A stretch of 64,000 nucleotides of DNA from Kitasatospora papulosa. GTDB taxonomy: Bacteria; Actinomycetota; Actinomycetes; Streptomycetales; Streptomycetaceae. Below the pieces are notes generated by a model, which worked only from the letters and a program-made list of their open reading frames with translations, was not told the origin of the DNA and searched no databases. The stretch is from the NCBI RefSeq assembly GCF_000717245.1, contig NZ_JNYQ01000002.1, positions 186,001-250,000 of the forward strand, given 5' to 3'. A program made the position numbers and the translations under genes. Of the stretch, positions 40,419-47,952 are shown in pieces (positions within the stretch are counted from its first letter, which is position 1; each line of letters starts with the position of its first letter).

Positions 40419-41399
40419 ATGGATACATGTGACTCAAATGGGGCGCATCGGCACGGGATCACCCAACTATGCGATGCGGGGCAGCGTCTCTACGCGAGCG
40501 CGCTGCGCTCCGGCCGCATACCGCGTTCGGAGGTGGAGCCCGCTCCGTGCCTGATGGACTTCGCCCTGCTCCACCCGGACCCCGACGACCCCGACTGGCT
40601 ACGCCCCGTACCTCCGTCGGCGGCCCTCGCCCAGCGGCTGCACCCCATCGAGAGGGAGATCCAGGAGCGTCGGCGCCATTCCCTGGAGCTCACCGAGTCC
40701 TTCGAACCTTTCATGGACATCAGCGCGCAGGATCCGCCCACGACGCACGCAATCACCGTGCTCGAAGGCGGCACCCGCATCAACGCGGCGATCGACGTGG
40801 CCACGGCCGAATGCCGTAGCGAGGTGCTCACCGTGCAGCCCGGAGGGGTGCGCAGCGAGGACATCCTCAGCAAGGGCCTGGAGCGCGGCACCGCCGTGGT
40901 GGACCGCGGAGTCAGCATCCGCACCCTCTACCAGCACACGGTCCGCCATCACCACGGGACGTTCGCGTACGCGGAGCGGCTGGCCGAGGGCGTCGAGATC
41001 CGTACGCTGGAGGAACTCGTGCAGCGCATGCTCATCTTCGACCGCGCCGTCGCCTTCATCCCCGCGCAGGACGACCTGACGGTCGCGCTGGAGCTCCGGC
41101 ACCCGGGTCTCGTCTCCTACCTGATCAACGTCTTCGAGCAGCTCTGGCAACGCGCCACCCCGCTGCTGGAGGACGTCTCGTACACCCCGACCCCCGCCGG
41201 GATCAGCGGGGTCCAGCGTTCCATCGCCCAACTGCTGGTCGAGGGGCACGTCGACGATTCGATAGCCCGTCGGCTCGGCATGAACGTCCGCACCTGCCGG
41301 GCGCACATAGCCAAGCTCAACGCGGCGCTCGGCAGCGGCAGTCGGGCTCAGCTCGGCTACCTCATCTCACAGTCGGGAATCCTGGACCAGAAGAACTGA
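40419..41399 (+). CDS. TrmB/LuxR-like helix-turn-helix regulator (first of two paralogues)
   Basis: A protein of about 326 residues. Start uncertain: ATG 40419 (MDTCDSNGAHRHG) has GGTGGAG but close; ATG 40404 is the alternative. Layout: N-terminal 90 residues with LYASALRSGRIPRSEVEPAPCL and RPVPPSAALAQRL, a central phospholipase-D-like ligand domain as in TrmB-type regulators (INAAIDVATAECRSEVLTVQPGG, VSIRTLYQHTVRHH, RMLIFDRAVAFIPAQDD), and a C-terminal LuxR-type helix-turn-helix (GHVDDSIARRLGMNVRTCRAHIA, in parts). The effector is unknown. It is divergent from the DITWG operon, which is its most likely target, and is followed 160 bp later by a paralogue. Confidence 0.85.
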   Translation: MDTCDSNGAHRHGITQLCDAGQRLYASALRSGRIPRSEVEPAPCLMDFALLHPDPDDPDWLRPVPPSAALAQRLHPIEREIQERRRHSLELTESFEPFMDISAQDPPTTHAITVLEGGTRINAAIDVATAECRSEVLTVQPGGVRSEDILSKGLERGTAVVDRGVSIRTLYQHTVRHHHGTFAYAERLAEGVEIRTLEELVQRMLIFDRAVAFIPAQDDLTVALELRHPGLVSYLINVFEQLWQRATPLLEDVSYTPTPAGISGVQRSIAQLLVEGHVDDSIARRLGMNVRTCRAHIAKLNAALGSGSRAQLGYLISQSGILDQKN

Positions 41400-41559
41400 C
41401 GGACGATGCCTCGCCGGAGCGAGGCGCCGCCGCTCCACGACGGCGGCGGGCCGGACACCCGGGCGGGGCCCCACGACCGCAACACGTCCACACTCCACCC
41501 GGACACTAGGCTTGCGCCACCGGCAACTTGTTGCAGCGTACGAAGCGGGGGGCTCCCAG

Positions 41560-42573
41560 ATGGGAACAGAACCGGTGCAACCGCCGCACAACCACGGCCC
41601 CGGAGAACTCTGCGCCCCCGGACTAGCGCTGTACGAACGGGCTCTGCGACAGGGGCGGATCGCCCGCTCGGATGTCGACGCCGCACCCTGCCTGCCCGAC
41701 CGGGCGCTGGTGCAGGCCGATCCCTGGGACGCGGAATGGCTCCGCCCCGTCCCGCCCTCGGCGGCCCTGGCCCGCCTGCTGCAGCCGCTCGCGCGCGAGA
41801 TAGACGAGCGTGTGGAACGCACCCTGGACCTGACCCGGTCCCTGGCCCCCCTGGCCGCCCTGGCCCACGGCGACCCCCATCTGGCCCTCACCGTGCTGGA
41901 AGGCCCCGAGGCGATACGGACGGCCATCCACGAGGCCACCGCCCAGGCCACGGACGAGGTCCTCACGGCGCAGCCGGGGAGCACACGGCCACGCACCACC
42001 CTGCGAACGGCCCTGGACAACGCCAGGACCGCCATCGCCCGGGGTGCCGGGCTCCGTCACATCTACCAGCATCCGGCGCGCTACAGCACCCAGGTCAGGG
42101 ACTACCTGCGGCAGGTTCCCGCGGAGTCCCTCGATGTCCGGACCACCGAACTGACCGTGGAGCGGCTGCTCATCTTCGACCGCCGGGTGGCCTTCATCCC
42201 GGCCACCGCCGACCGCAGCGCGGCGCTGGAGATCCGCCACCCCGCCCTCGTCCGCTACCTCGTCCAGGTCTACGAGGTCCTCTGGACGCAGGCGACCCCG
42301 CTCACCAGGCAGCTGCCCACGACGGCCCCGGGCGTCCAGGTCACGGCCGTCCAGCAGAGCATCGCCCGGCTCCTCAGCCAGGGCCATGTCGACGACGCGG
42401 TGGCACGGAAGCTGGGCATCAGTGTCCGCACCTGCCGTGCCCACATCGCCAAGCTGATGCAGGCCCTGGGCGCCGACAGCCGTACCCATCTCGGGGCCCT
42501 CATCGTGCGGTCCGGCATCGTCGACGAGGCGACCGCCCCGGGCACGCGGAAAGGGCCCGCCTCCGAGTCGTGA
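41560..42573 (+). CDS. TrmB/LuxR-like helix-turn-helix regulator (second paralogue)
   Basis: A 337-residue paralogue of the preceding regulator with the same plan: LYERALRQGRIARSDVDAAPCLPD, RPVPPSAALARLL, a ligand domain with EVLTAQPGSTRPRTTL and RLLIFDRRVAFIPATADR, and the helix-turn-helix GHVDDAVARKLGISVRTCR (in parts). ATG 41560 has GGGGGG about 8 nt before. The LTVQPGG motif of the first copy is changed to LTAQPGS here, so ligand specificity may differ. The last codons overlap the left arm of the terminator shared with hspR. Tandem duplication followed by divergence is the simplest history. Confidence 0.87.
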   Translation: MGTEPVQPPHNHGPGELCAPGLALYERALRQGRIARSDVDAAPCLPDRALVQADPWDAEWLRPVPPSAALARLLQPLAREIDERVERTLDLTRSLAPLAALAHGDPHLALTVLEGPEAIRTAIHEATAQATDEVLTAQPGSTRPRTTLRTALDNARTAIARGAGLRHIYQHPARYSTQVRDYLRQVPAESLDVRTTELTVERLLIFDRRVAFIPATADRSAALEIRHPALVRYLVQVYEVLWTQATPLTRQLPTTAPGVQVTAVQQSIARLLSQGHVDDAVARKLGISVRTCRAHIAKLMQALGADSRTHLGALIVRSGIVDEATAPGTRKGPASES

Positions 42574-42594
42574 GACTCGGTGCGGGCCCTTTCC
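42548..42594. terminator. bidirectional terminator between regulator and hspR
   Basis: GGAAAGGGCCCGC (42548-42560) pairs with GCGGGCCCTTTCC (42582-42594); inside, CCGAGTC pairs with GACTCGG. The left arm is coding for the end of the LuxR-like regulator, so the two convergent units share it. Confidence 0.87.
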
Positions 42595-42601
42595 TGCCGA
42601 C

Positions 42602-43048
42602 TCAGTCCTTGGGCCTCTTGGGCCGCCAGACCACCAGCGCGCTCGTCTGCTGCACGTCCTGGTACGGCACCAGGTCACGCCGGTAGGAGGCGTGCACCTG
42701 GGCCTCACGCTGCTGCATGGCCACGGCCGCGCCGTCCACCGCCGCGGAGAGCTCGGCGACGCGCTGCTGGAGCGCGGCGACCTGGTTCTCCAGCTCGATG
42801 ATCCGCTTGATACCCGCGAGGTTGATGCCCTCGTCCTGCGACAACTGCTGCACGGTGCGCAGGAGTTCGATGTCACGGGCCGAGTAGCGCCGGCCGCGCC
42901 CGGCCGTACGGTCGGGCGAGACCAGGCCGAGACGGTCGTACTGGCGCAGTGTCTGCGGGTGCAGGCCCGAGAGCTGGGCCGCGATCGAGATCACGTAGAC
43001 CGGTGATTCGTCGGTCAGCTGGTACGGATTGCGTCGACGGCCGTCCAT
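42602..43048 (-). CDS. hspR: HspR heat-shock repressor (MerR family)
   Basis: A 148-residue repressor. MerR-type winged helix at 14-85: VYVISIAAQLSGLHPQTLRQYDRLGL with RTAGRGRRYSARDIELL, given in parts, then a coiled coil (about 85-115, LENQVAALQQRVAELS). HspR binds HAIR inverted repeats and, in Streptomyces, needs DnaK as co-repressor, forming a feedback loop (known). It is the last gene of dnaK-grpE-dnaJ-hspR, 1 bp from the dnaJ stop. Two HAIR sites are visible in this window, at dnaK and at clpB. Confidence 0.97.
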   Translation of the reverse strand: MDGRRRNPYQLTDESPVYVISIAAQLSGLHPQTLRQYDRLGLVSPDRTAGRGRRYSARDIELLRTVQQLSQDEGINLAGIKRIIELENQVAALQQRVAELSAAVDGAAVAMQQREAQVHASYRRDLVPYQDVQQTSALVVWRPKRPKD

Positions 43049-43049
43049 C

Positions 43050-44243
43050 TCAAGCTCCCTTCGCGGCCTGGAACAGCTCTGCCCGCGGGTCCTCCCCCGC
43101 GGTCGCCTTCCGGTAGGCCTCCAGCGCGTCCTGGGCGTCCGCGCCGAGGTCCGTGGGCACGGACACCTCCACGGTGACCAGGAGGTCGCCGCGAGTGCCG
43201 TCCTTACGCACGGCGCCCTTGCCGCGGGCCCGCATCGTACGCCCGTTGGGCGTGCCCGCCGGGAGTTTCAGGGTGACCGGGGGCCCGCCGAGCGTGGGGA
43301 CCTTCACCTCGCCGCCGAGCGCCGCCTCCGGGAAGGTGACGGGCACGGTGACGGTGAGGTTGTCGCCCTTGCGTCCGAACACCGGGTGGGCGTCGACGTG
43401 GACGACGACGTAGAGGTCGCCGGCCGGTCCGCCGCGCTCGCCCGGGCTGCCCTTGCCGCGCAGCCTGATCCGCTGGCCGTCCGACACCCCCGCCGGGATC
43501 CTGACCTGCATCGTGCGGGCGGACTTCGCCCGTCCGCTGCCCTTGCAGACGTCGCAGGGGTCCTGGGCGATGAGGCCCCGGCCCTTGCAGTCCACGCAGG
43601 GATCGGTCAGCGAGAAGCCGCCGCCGCTGCCGCGCGACACCTGGCCGGTGCCGACACACGTCGGGCAGACCCTCGGGGTGCCGTTCTTGTCGCCGGTGCC
43701 CGAACACGCCTTGCAGGGGGCCTGGCTGGACATACGCAACGGGACCGTGGCCCCGTCGACCGCCTCGGTGAAGCTGAGCGTCACCTCGGACTCGATGTCC
43801 TGACCGCGCCGCGGCTGGACACGGGTGCCCGCACCGCCGCGGTTGAACAGTCCGCCGAAGACGTCCCCCAGGCCGCCACCGCCGCCACCGCCGAAGCCAC
43901 CGGCGCCGGCGGTCTGGCCACCGCCCGGGGCGCCTCCGAAGAGGTCGCCCAGGTCGAAGTTGAAGTTGCCGCCCGCACCGCCGGGACCGGCCCGGAACCC
44001 TCCGCTGCCGAAGAGGGCGCGCGCCTCGTCGTACTCCTTGCGCTTCTTGGGGTCGCCGAGGACGTCGTTCGCCTCGGAGATCTCCTTGAAGCGTTCCTCG
44101 GCCTTGGCGTCACCCTTGTTGGCGTCCGGGTGGTACTCGCGGGCGAGCTTCCGGTACGCCTTCTTGACCTCGGCGTCGGTGGCGTCCTTGGGGACGCCGA
44201 GAACCTTGTAGTAGTCCTTCTCGACGAAGTCCTTCGTGCTCAT
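43050..44243 (-). CDS. dnaJ: DnaJ (Hsp40) co-chaperone
   Basis: A 397-residue type I J-protein. J domain at about 8-75 with the HPD tripeptide in YHPDANKGD; Gly/Phe-rich linker (about 80-145); zinc centre with four CxxCxGxG motifs (CKACSGTG, CPTCVGTG, CVDCKGRG, CDVCKGSG); then two C-terminal client-binding barrels and dimer helix. It stimulates DnaK ATPase and delivers unfolded proteins. It lies in the dnaK operon, after an intercistronic hairpin and before hspR. Confidence 0.97.
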   Translation of the reverse strand: MSTKDFVEKDYYKVLGVPKDATDAEVKKAYRKLAREYHPDANKGDAKAEERFKEISEANDVLGDPKKRKEYDEARALFGSGGFRAGPGGAGGNFNFDLGDLFGGAPGGGQTAGAGGFGGGGGGGLGDVFGGLFNRGGAGTRVQPRRGQDIESEVTLSFTEAVDGATVPLRMSSQAPCKACSGTGDKNGTPRVCPTCVGTGQVSRGSGGGFSLTDPCVDCKGRGLIAQDPCDVCKGSGRAKSARTMQVRIPAGVSDGQRIRLRGKGSPGERGGPAGDLYVVVHVDAHPVFGRKGDNLTVTVPVTFPEAALGGEVKVPTLGGPPVTLKLPAGTPNGRTMRARGKGAVRKDGTRGDLLVTVEVSVPTDLGADAQDALEAYRKATAGEDPRAELFQAAKGA

Positions 44244-44270
44244 CGACGTCCCTCCTTCCGGACGATCGGC

Positions 44271-44300
44271 CGTGCGGCCGGCCCCGTGGCCGGCCGCACG
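44271..44300. promoter_or_regulatory. strong intercistronic hairpin between grpE and dnaJ
   Basis: CGTGCGGCCGGCC (44271-44283) pairs perfectly with GGCCGGCCGCACG (44288-44300) around CCGT. It lies within the operon, 28 bp upstream of the dnaJ start and 37 bp past grpE. It may be a partial terminator or a processing/stability element that lowers dnaJ-hspR relative to dnaK-grpE. Confidence 0.65.
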
Positions 44301-44336
44301 CCCCGTCGGTGTTCACCGCAGTGGTCGGACGCGATG

Positions 44337-44987
44337 TCAGACCTCCTCGGTGCCACCGCTCTCCTCGTCGTCTGCCTTCTCTTCCTTCGCCGCCGCGGGC
44401 GTGGCGCCCGGCTGCGGCTCGGCCACGGCCACACGCGCGGGGCGGATGGTGCGCTCCCCGATGCGGTACCCGGGCTGCAGGATCGCCACGCAGGTCGTCT
44501 CGGTGACGTCCGGCGCGTACGAGTGCATCAGGGCCTCGTGGATCGTCGGGTCGAAGGGCTCGCCCTCCTTGCCGAACTGCTGGAGGCCCAGCTTCGCGAC
44601 GACCGTCTCCAGGGATTCGGCCACCGACTTGAACCCGCCGACGAGCTCGCCGTGCTCACGGGCCCGGCCGACGTCGTCGAGCACGGGCAGGAGTTCGGTC
44701 AGGAGACTCGCTGCCGCGACCTCCTTGACCATCACCCGGTCGCGCTCGACGCGGCGACGGTAGTTCTGGTACTCGGCCTGAAGCCGCTGGAGGTCGCCCG
44801 TGCGCTCGGTGAGCGCGGTACGGACCTGGTCCAGCTGAGCCGTCAGTGCCGCTGTCTGCTGTACGTCCCCGGCCGGGGCCGCCGCCTCCTCCTCGGAGGG
44901 GGTGGCGGCCTTCGGCTCGGCGTCGTCGGAGCTCGCGCCGGAGGGGACGTCAGGCTTCTCGTCGAAGCCCGGAGTCTCCTCGGTCAC
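44337..44987 (-). CDS. grpE: GrpE nucleotide-exchange factor
   Basis: A 216-residue protein. The N-terminal 60 residues are acidic and disordered, followed by the long dimeric helix (TAQLDQVRTALTERTGDLQRLQAEYQNYRRRVERDR, in parts) and the C-terminal beta domain FDPTIHEALMHSYAPDVTETTC and VLQPGYRIGERTIRPARV-like ILQPGYRIGERTIRPA. It releases ADP from DnaK. Its GTG (44987) overlaps the dnaK TGA, so translation is coupled. Confidence 0.96.
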   Translation of the reverse strand: MTEETPGFDEKPDVPSGASSDDAEPKAATPSEEEAAAPAGDVQQTAALTAQLDQVRTALTERTGDLQRLQAEYQNYRRRVERDRVMVKEVAAASLLTELLPVLDDVGRAREHGELVGGFKSVAESLETVVAKLGLQQFGKEGEPFDPTIHEALMHSYAPDVTETTCVAILQPGYRIGERTIRPARVAVAEPQPGATPAAAKEEKADDEESGGTEEV

Positions 44988-46837
44988 GCCGCACCGCCCT
45001 TCGTGTCCTTCTCGTCGTCGACGATCTCGGCGTCGACGACGTCGTCGTCGGCCTTGCCCTGGGCGTCGCCCGGAGCCTCGGCACCCGGGGCCGCACCCTC
45101 GGCCTGGGTGTTGGCGTACATCGCCTGGCCCAGCTTCTGGGAGACGGCCGCGACCTTCTCGGTGGCGGTGCGGATCTCGGCGGTGTCCTCGCCCTTGAGC
45201 TTCTCCTTCAGCTCGGTGAGCGCGGTCTCCACCTCCGTCTTCACGTCGCCGGGGACCTTGTCCTCGTTGTCCTTGAGGAACTTCTCCGTCTGGTAGACGA
45301 GCTGCTCGCCCTGGTTACGGGACTCGGCGGCCTCACGACGACGGTGGTCCTCGTCGGCGTACTGCTCGGCCTCTTCGCGCATCCGGTTGACCTCGTCCTT
45401 CGGCAGCGAGGAGCCACCGGTGACGGTCATCTTCTGCTCCTTGCCGGTGCCGAGGTCCTTGGCGGCGACGTGCATGATGCCGTTGGCGTCGATGTCGAAG
45501 GCGACCTCGATCTGCGGCACGCCACGCGGGGCCGGCGGCAGACCGGTGAGCTCGAACATCCCGAGCTTCTTGTTGTACGCCGCGATCTCGCGCTCGCCCT
45601 GGTAGACCTGGATCTGCACGGACGGCTGGTTGTCCTCGGCCGTCGTGAAGATCTCGGAACGCTTGGTCGGGATCGTGGTGTTGCGCTCGATGAGCTTCGT
45701 CATGATCCCTCCCTTGGTCTCGATACCGAGGGACAGCGGGGTCACGTCGAGGAGCAGGACGTCCTTGACCTCGCCCTTGAGGACACCGGCCTGGAGCGAG
45801 GCGCCGATGGCGACGACCTCGTCCGGGTTCACACCCTTGTTGGCGTCCTGACCGCCCGTGAGCTCCTTGACGAGCTCGGCGACGGCCGGCATACGGGTCG
45901 AGCCACCGACGAGAACGACGTGGTCGATCTCGGAGAGCTGGATGCCCGCGTCCTTGATGACGTTGTGGAACGGGTTCTTGCAGCGGTCCAGGAGGTCCGC
46001 GGTCAGCTGCTGGAACTGCGAGCGCGTGAGCTTCTCGTCCAGGTGCAGCGGGCCCTCGGCGGACGCCGTGATGTAGGGGAGGTTGATCGTGGTCTCGGTC
46101 GAGGACGAGAGCTCGATCTTCGCCTTCTCCGCGGCCTCGCGGAGACGCTGGAGAGCCATTTTGTCCTTGGACAGGTCCACGCCGTGGCCGTTGGCGAACT
46201 GCTTCACCAGGTAGTCGACGACCCGCTGGTCCCAGTCGTCACCACCGAGGTGGTTGTCACCGTTGGTGGCCTTCACCTCGACGACGCCGTCACCGATCTC
46301 CAGGAGCGACACGTCGAAGGTGCCGCCACCGAGGTCGAAGACGAGGATCGTCTGGTCGTCCTTGTCGAGGCCGTACGCCAGGGCGGCGGCGGTCGGCTCG
46401 TTGACGATGCGCAGGACGTTCAGGCCCGCGATCTCACCGGCCTCCTTGGTCGCCTGACGCTCGGAGTCGTTGAAGTACGCCGGAACGGTGATCACCGCGT
46501 CGGCGACCTTCTCGCCCAGGTAGGACTCGGCGTCGCGCTTCAGCTTCTGCAGGATGAAGGCGCTCATCTGCTGCGGGTTGAAGTTCTTGCCGTCGATCTC
46601 GATCTTCCAGTCAGTGCCCATGTGGCGCTTGACCGAACGGATCGTCCTGTCGACGTTGGTGACCGCCTGGCGCTTGGCGACCTCGCCGACGAGCACCTCG
46701 CCGTTCTTGGCGAAGGCGACGACGGACGGCGTGGTCCTGGCGCCTTCGGCGTTGGTGATGACGGTGGGCTCGCCGCCTTCGAGAACGCTGACGACGGAGT
46801 TAGTCGTGCCCAGGTCGATGCCGACCGCACGTGCCAT
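44984..46837 (-). CDS. dnaK: DnaK (Hsp70) chaperone
   Basis: A 617-residue Hsp70. ATPase domain (1-370) with GIDLGTTNSVVSV, VPAYFNDSERQATKEAG, VFDLGGGTFDVSLLE and VLVGGSTRMPAV; linker DVLLLDVTPLSLGIE; substrate domain with TIPTKRSEIFTTAEDNQP; helical lid; acidic, Ala-rich tail ending DDEKDTKGGAA. It folds nascent and damaged proteins with DnaJ and GrpE and acts with ClpB in disaggregation. It is the first gene of dnaK-grpE-dnaJ-hspR. A perfect HAIR element 21 bp upstream of the start allows HspR repression. Confidence 0.98.
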   Translation of the reverse strand: MARAVGIDLGTTNSVVSVLEGGEPTVITNAEGARTTPSVVAFAKNGEVLVGEVAKRQAVTNVDRTIRSVKRHMGTDWKIEIDGKNFNPQQMSAFILQKLKRDAESYLGEKVADAVITVPAYFNDSERQATKEAGEIAGLNVLRIVNEPTAAALAYGLDKDDQTILVFDLGGGTFDVSLLEIGDGVVEVKATNGDNHLGGDDWDQRVVDYLVKQFANGHGVDLSKDKMALQRLREAAEKAKIELSSSTETTINLPYITASAEGPLHLDEKLTRSQFQQLTADLLDRCKNPFHNVIKDAGIQLSEIDHVVLVGGSTRMPAVAELVKELTGGQDANKGVNPDEVVAIGASLQAGVLKGEVKDVLLLDVTPLSLGIETKGGIMTKLIERNTTIPTKRSEIFTTAEDNQPSVQIQVYQGEREIAAYNKKLGMFELTGLPPAPRGVPQIEVAFDIDANGIMHVAAKDLGTGKEQKMTVTGGSSLPKDEVNRMREEAEQYADEDHRRREAAESRNQGEQLVYQTEKFLKDNEDKVPGDVKTEVETALTELKEKLKGEDTAEIRTATEKVAAVSQKLGQAMYANTQAEGAAPGAEAPGDAQGKADDDVVDAEIVDDEKDTKGGAA

Positions 46838-46858
46838 TTCAATTCCTCCAACTGACTA

Positions 46859-46879
46859 CTTGAGTGGATCTGACTCAAG
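46859..46879. promoter_or_regulatory. HAIR element (HspR operator) upstream of dnaK
   Basis: CTTGAGT-GGATCTG-ACTCAAG is an exact match to the HAIR consensus. It begins 22 bp before the dnaK ATG, overlapping the likely start of transcription. Confidence 0.97.
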
Positions 46880-47152
46880 GATGCACGACACCCACCCCGG
46901 AGTCAAAGGACCTGAGCCACTTACGCTCAACTTATGTGCTCACACATGCCCTGAGCAGGCAATTCTCGTATGGAGTGGTGACGAAGCCGCACCGGGAGCG
47001 GCGGCCTCAACCCGCTCCGACCCCCGGACCCGCGACACCTTCCCGGCGTGGCGCGCCGCACACACCCACCCACCATCGCACCGTGGGATCGTTCTGTCAC
47101 AAAATGCATCGAGACGGTCATACCGTCACGTCATCGACTCCGGGCAGGCGCA
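46880..47152. other. dnaK upstream region
   Basis: The whole gap from the dnaK start (46838) is 315 bp; outside the HAIR site it has no gene that I can support. A short AT-rich zone (46915-46980) probably holds the leftward dnaK promoter, and a second AT-rich zone (47090-47150, GTCACAAAATGCATCGAGACG) probably serves the rightward sugar-transferase-like gene. Confidence 0.5.
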
Positions 47153-47860
47153 ATGCGGAACGCGAGGCAGACTGCGGCACGAGGTGGACGGCGCCCCACC
47201 GCGCCGAGGGCCGGCCCGTCACCGGCGACCGTGGCGGCCCGGCGCCTCGCCCTGGTGGCGGACCGCGCCGCGCGCGCACTGGGGACCCTGACCGTCAAAC
47301 GGACCCTGGACCTGGTGCTCGGCTCGACGCTCCTGCTCCTGGCGGCCCCGGCACTCACCCTGGGCGCCCTGGCCCTGGCGCTCCGCGCACCTGCCGGCAG
47401 AAGGGGCGGCCGGAGCGGCGTACTGAGGCGCGAGGTACGGGTCGGCCTCGGCGGCCGGACCTTCGAACTGCGCTCACTGCGCACCCGGCGGTTCCGGCTG
47501 GACCTGCTCTCCCGGCTGCCCCATGTCGTACAGGGGGAGCTCTCCCTCGTCGGCCCGGCCCCGCTCACCCCGGAGGAGTCCGCCGCCCTGGGTGCCGCCG
47601 CCGGGCGGTGGCGGGAGCGGCTGCGGCCCGGACTGACCGGCCTGGCCCAGGTCAGGGCACGCTCCGGAATGCCCTGGGACGAACCCGCCCTCCTCGACGC
47701 GCACTACGCAGAGCATCATGGGACCGGGCTCGACCTGGCGATCCTGGCGCACTCCGCACGCATCCCCCTCCGGGCGGCGGTACGTGGACTGCGGCTCCCG
47801 GGAAAGGCTCACCTGAGCGACACAGATCACCGACTGCCCGGCTACAGCGTGGCGGAATAA
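47153..47860 (+). CDS. bacterial sugar transferase homologue lacking the catalytic Asp-Glu pair
   Basis: A 235-residue protein from ATG 47153; longer starts add Pro/Arg-rich sequence. The order of motifs follows monotopic phosphoglycosyl transferases: KRTLDLVLGSTLLLLAAP (membrane re-entrant helix), REVRVGLGGRTFELRSLRT where active enzymes read QERVGLNGRxFxIxKFRSM, LSRLPHVVQGELSLVGPAP where they read DELPQLxNVLKGDMSLVGPRP, and RPGLTGLAQVRARSGM. The Asp-Glu dyad that forms the phosphosugar intermediate is replaced by Ser-Arg, so transferase activity is doubtful. Divergent from dnaK. Possible roles: regulatory or scaffolding membrane protein, or relic. Confidence 0.75.
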   Translation: MRNARQTAARGGRRPTAPRAGPSPATVAARRLALVADRAARALGTLTVKRTLDLVLGSTLLLLAAPALTLGALALALRAPAGRRGGRSGVLRREVRVGLGGRTFELRSLRTRRFRLDLLSRLPHVVQGELSLVGPAPLTPEESAALGAAAGRWRERLRPGLTGLAQVRARSGMPWDEPALLDAHYAEHHGTGLDLAILAHSARIPLRAAVRGLRLPGKAHLSDTDHRLPGYSVAE

Positions 47861-47889
47861 GTGGATAGTGTCAGCACAGACTGATTAAG

Positions 47890-47903
47890 TTACTGCTTAG
47901 TAA
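47890..47903. promoter_or_regulatory. palindrome TTACT-N4-AGTAA before the Fe-S reductase gene
   Basis: A perfect 5-4-5 inverted repeat within the AT-rich stretch GATTAAGTTACTGCTTAGTA, 50 bp before the reductase ATG. It has the size and symmetry of a TetR-type operator. The regulator is not in the window. Confidence 0.5.
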
Positions 47904-47952
47904 TCGCTTGTACGCGCTGGATCCCACCCTCGCAGGCCCGAGGAGCCCCCAA

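Noticed and set aside
44846..46855. A 669-codon open frame opposite dnaK, and similar long frames opposite purA, the Fe-S reductase and the P450
   Set aside because: Each mirrors a well-supported gene; Val/Leu/Asp/Arg-rich shadow translations without ribosome sites.
47153..47860. Sugar transferase as the first gene of an exopolysaccharide cluster
   Set aside because: The neighbours are dnaK and a respiratory reductase, and the catalytic pair is missing.
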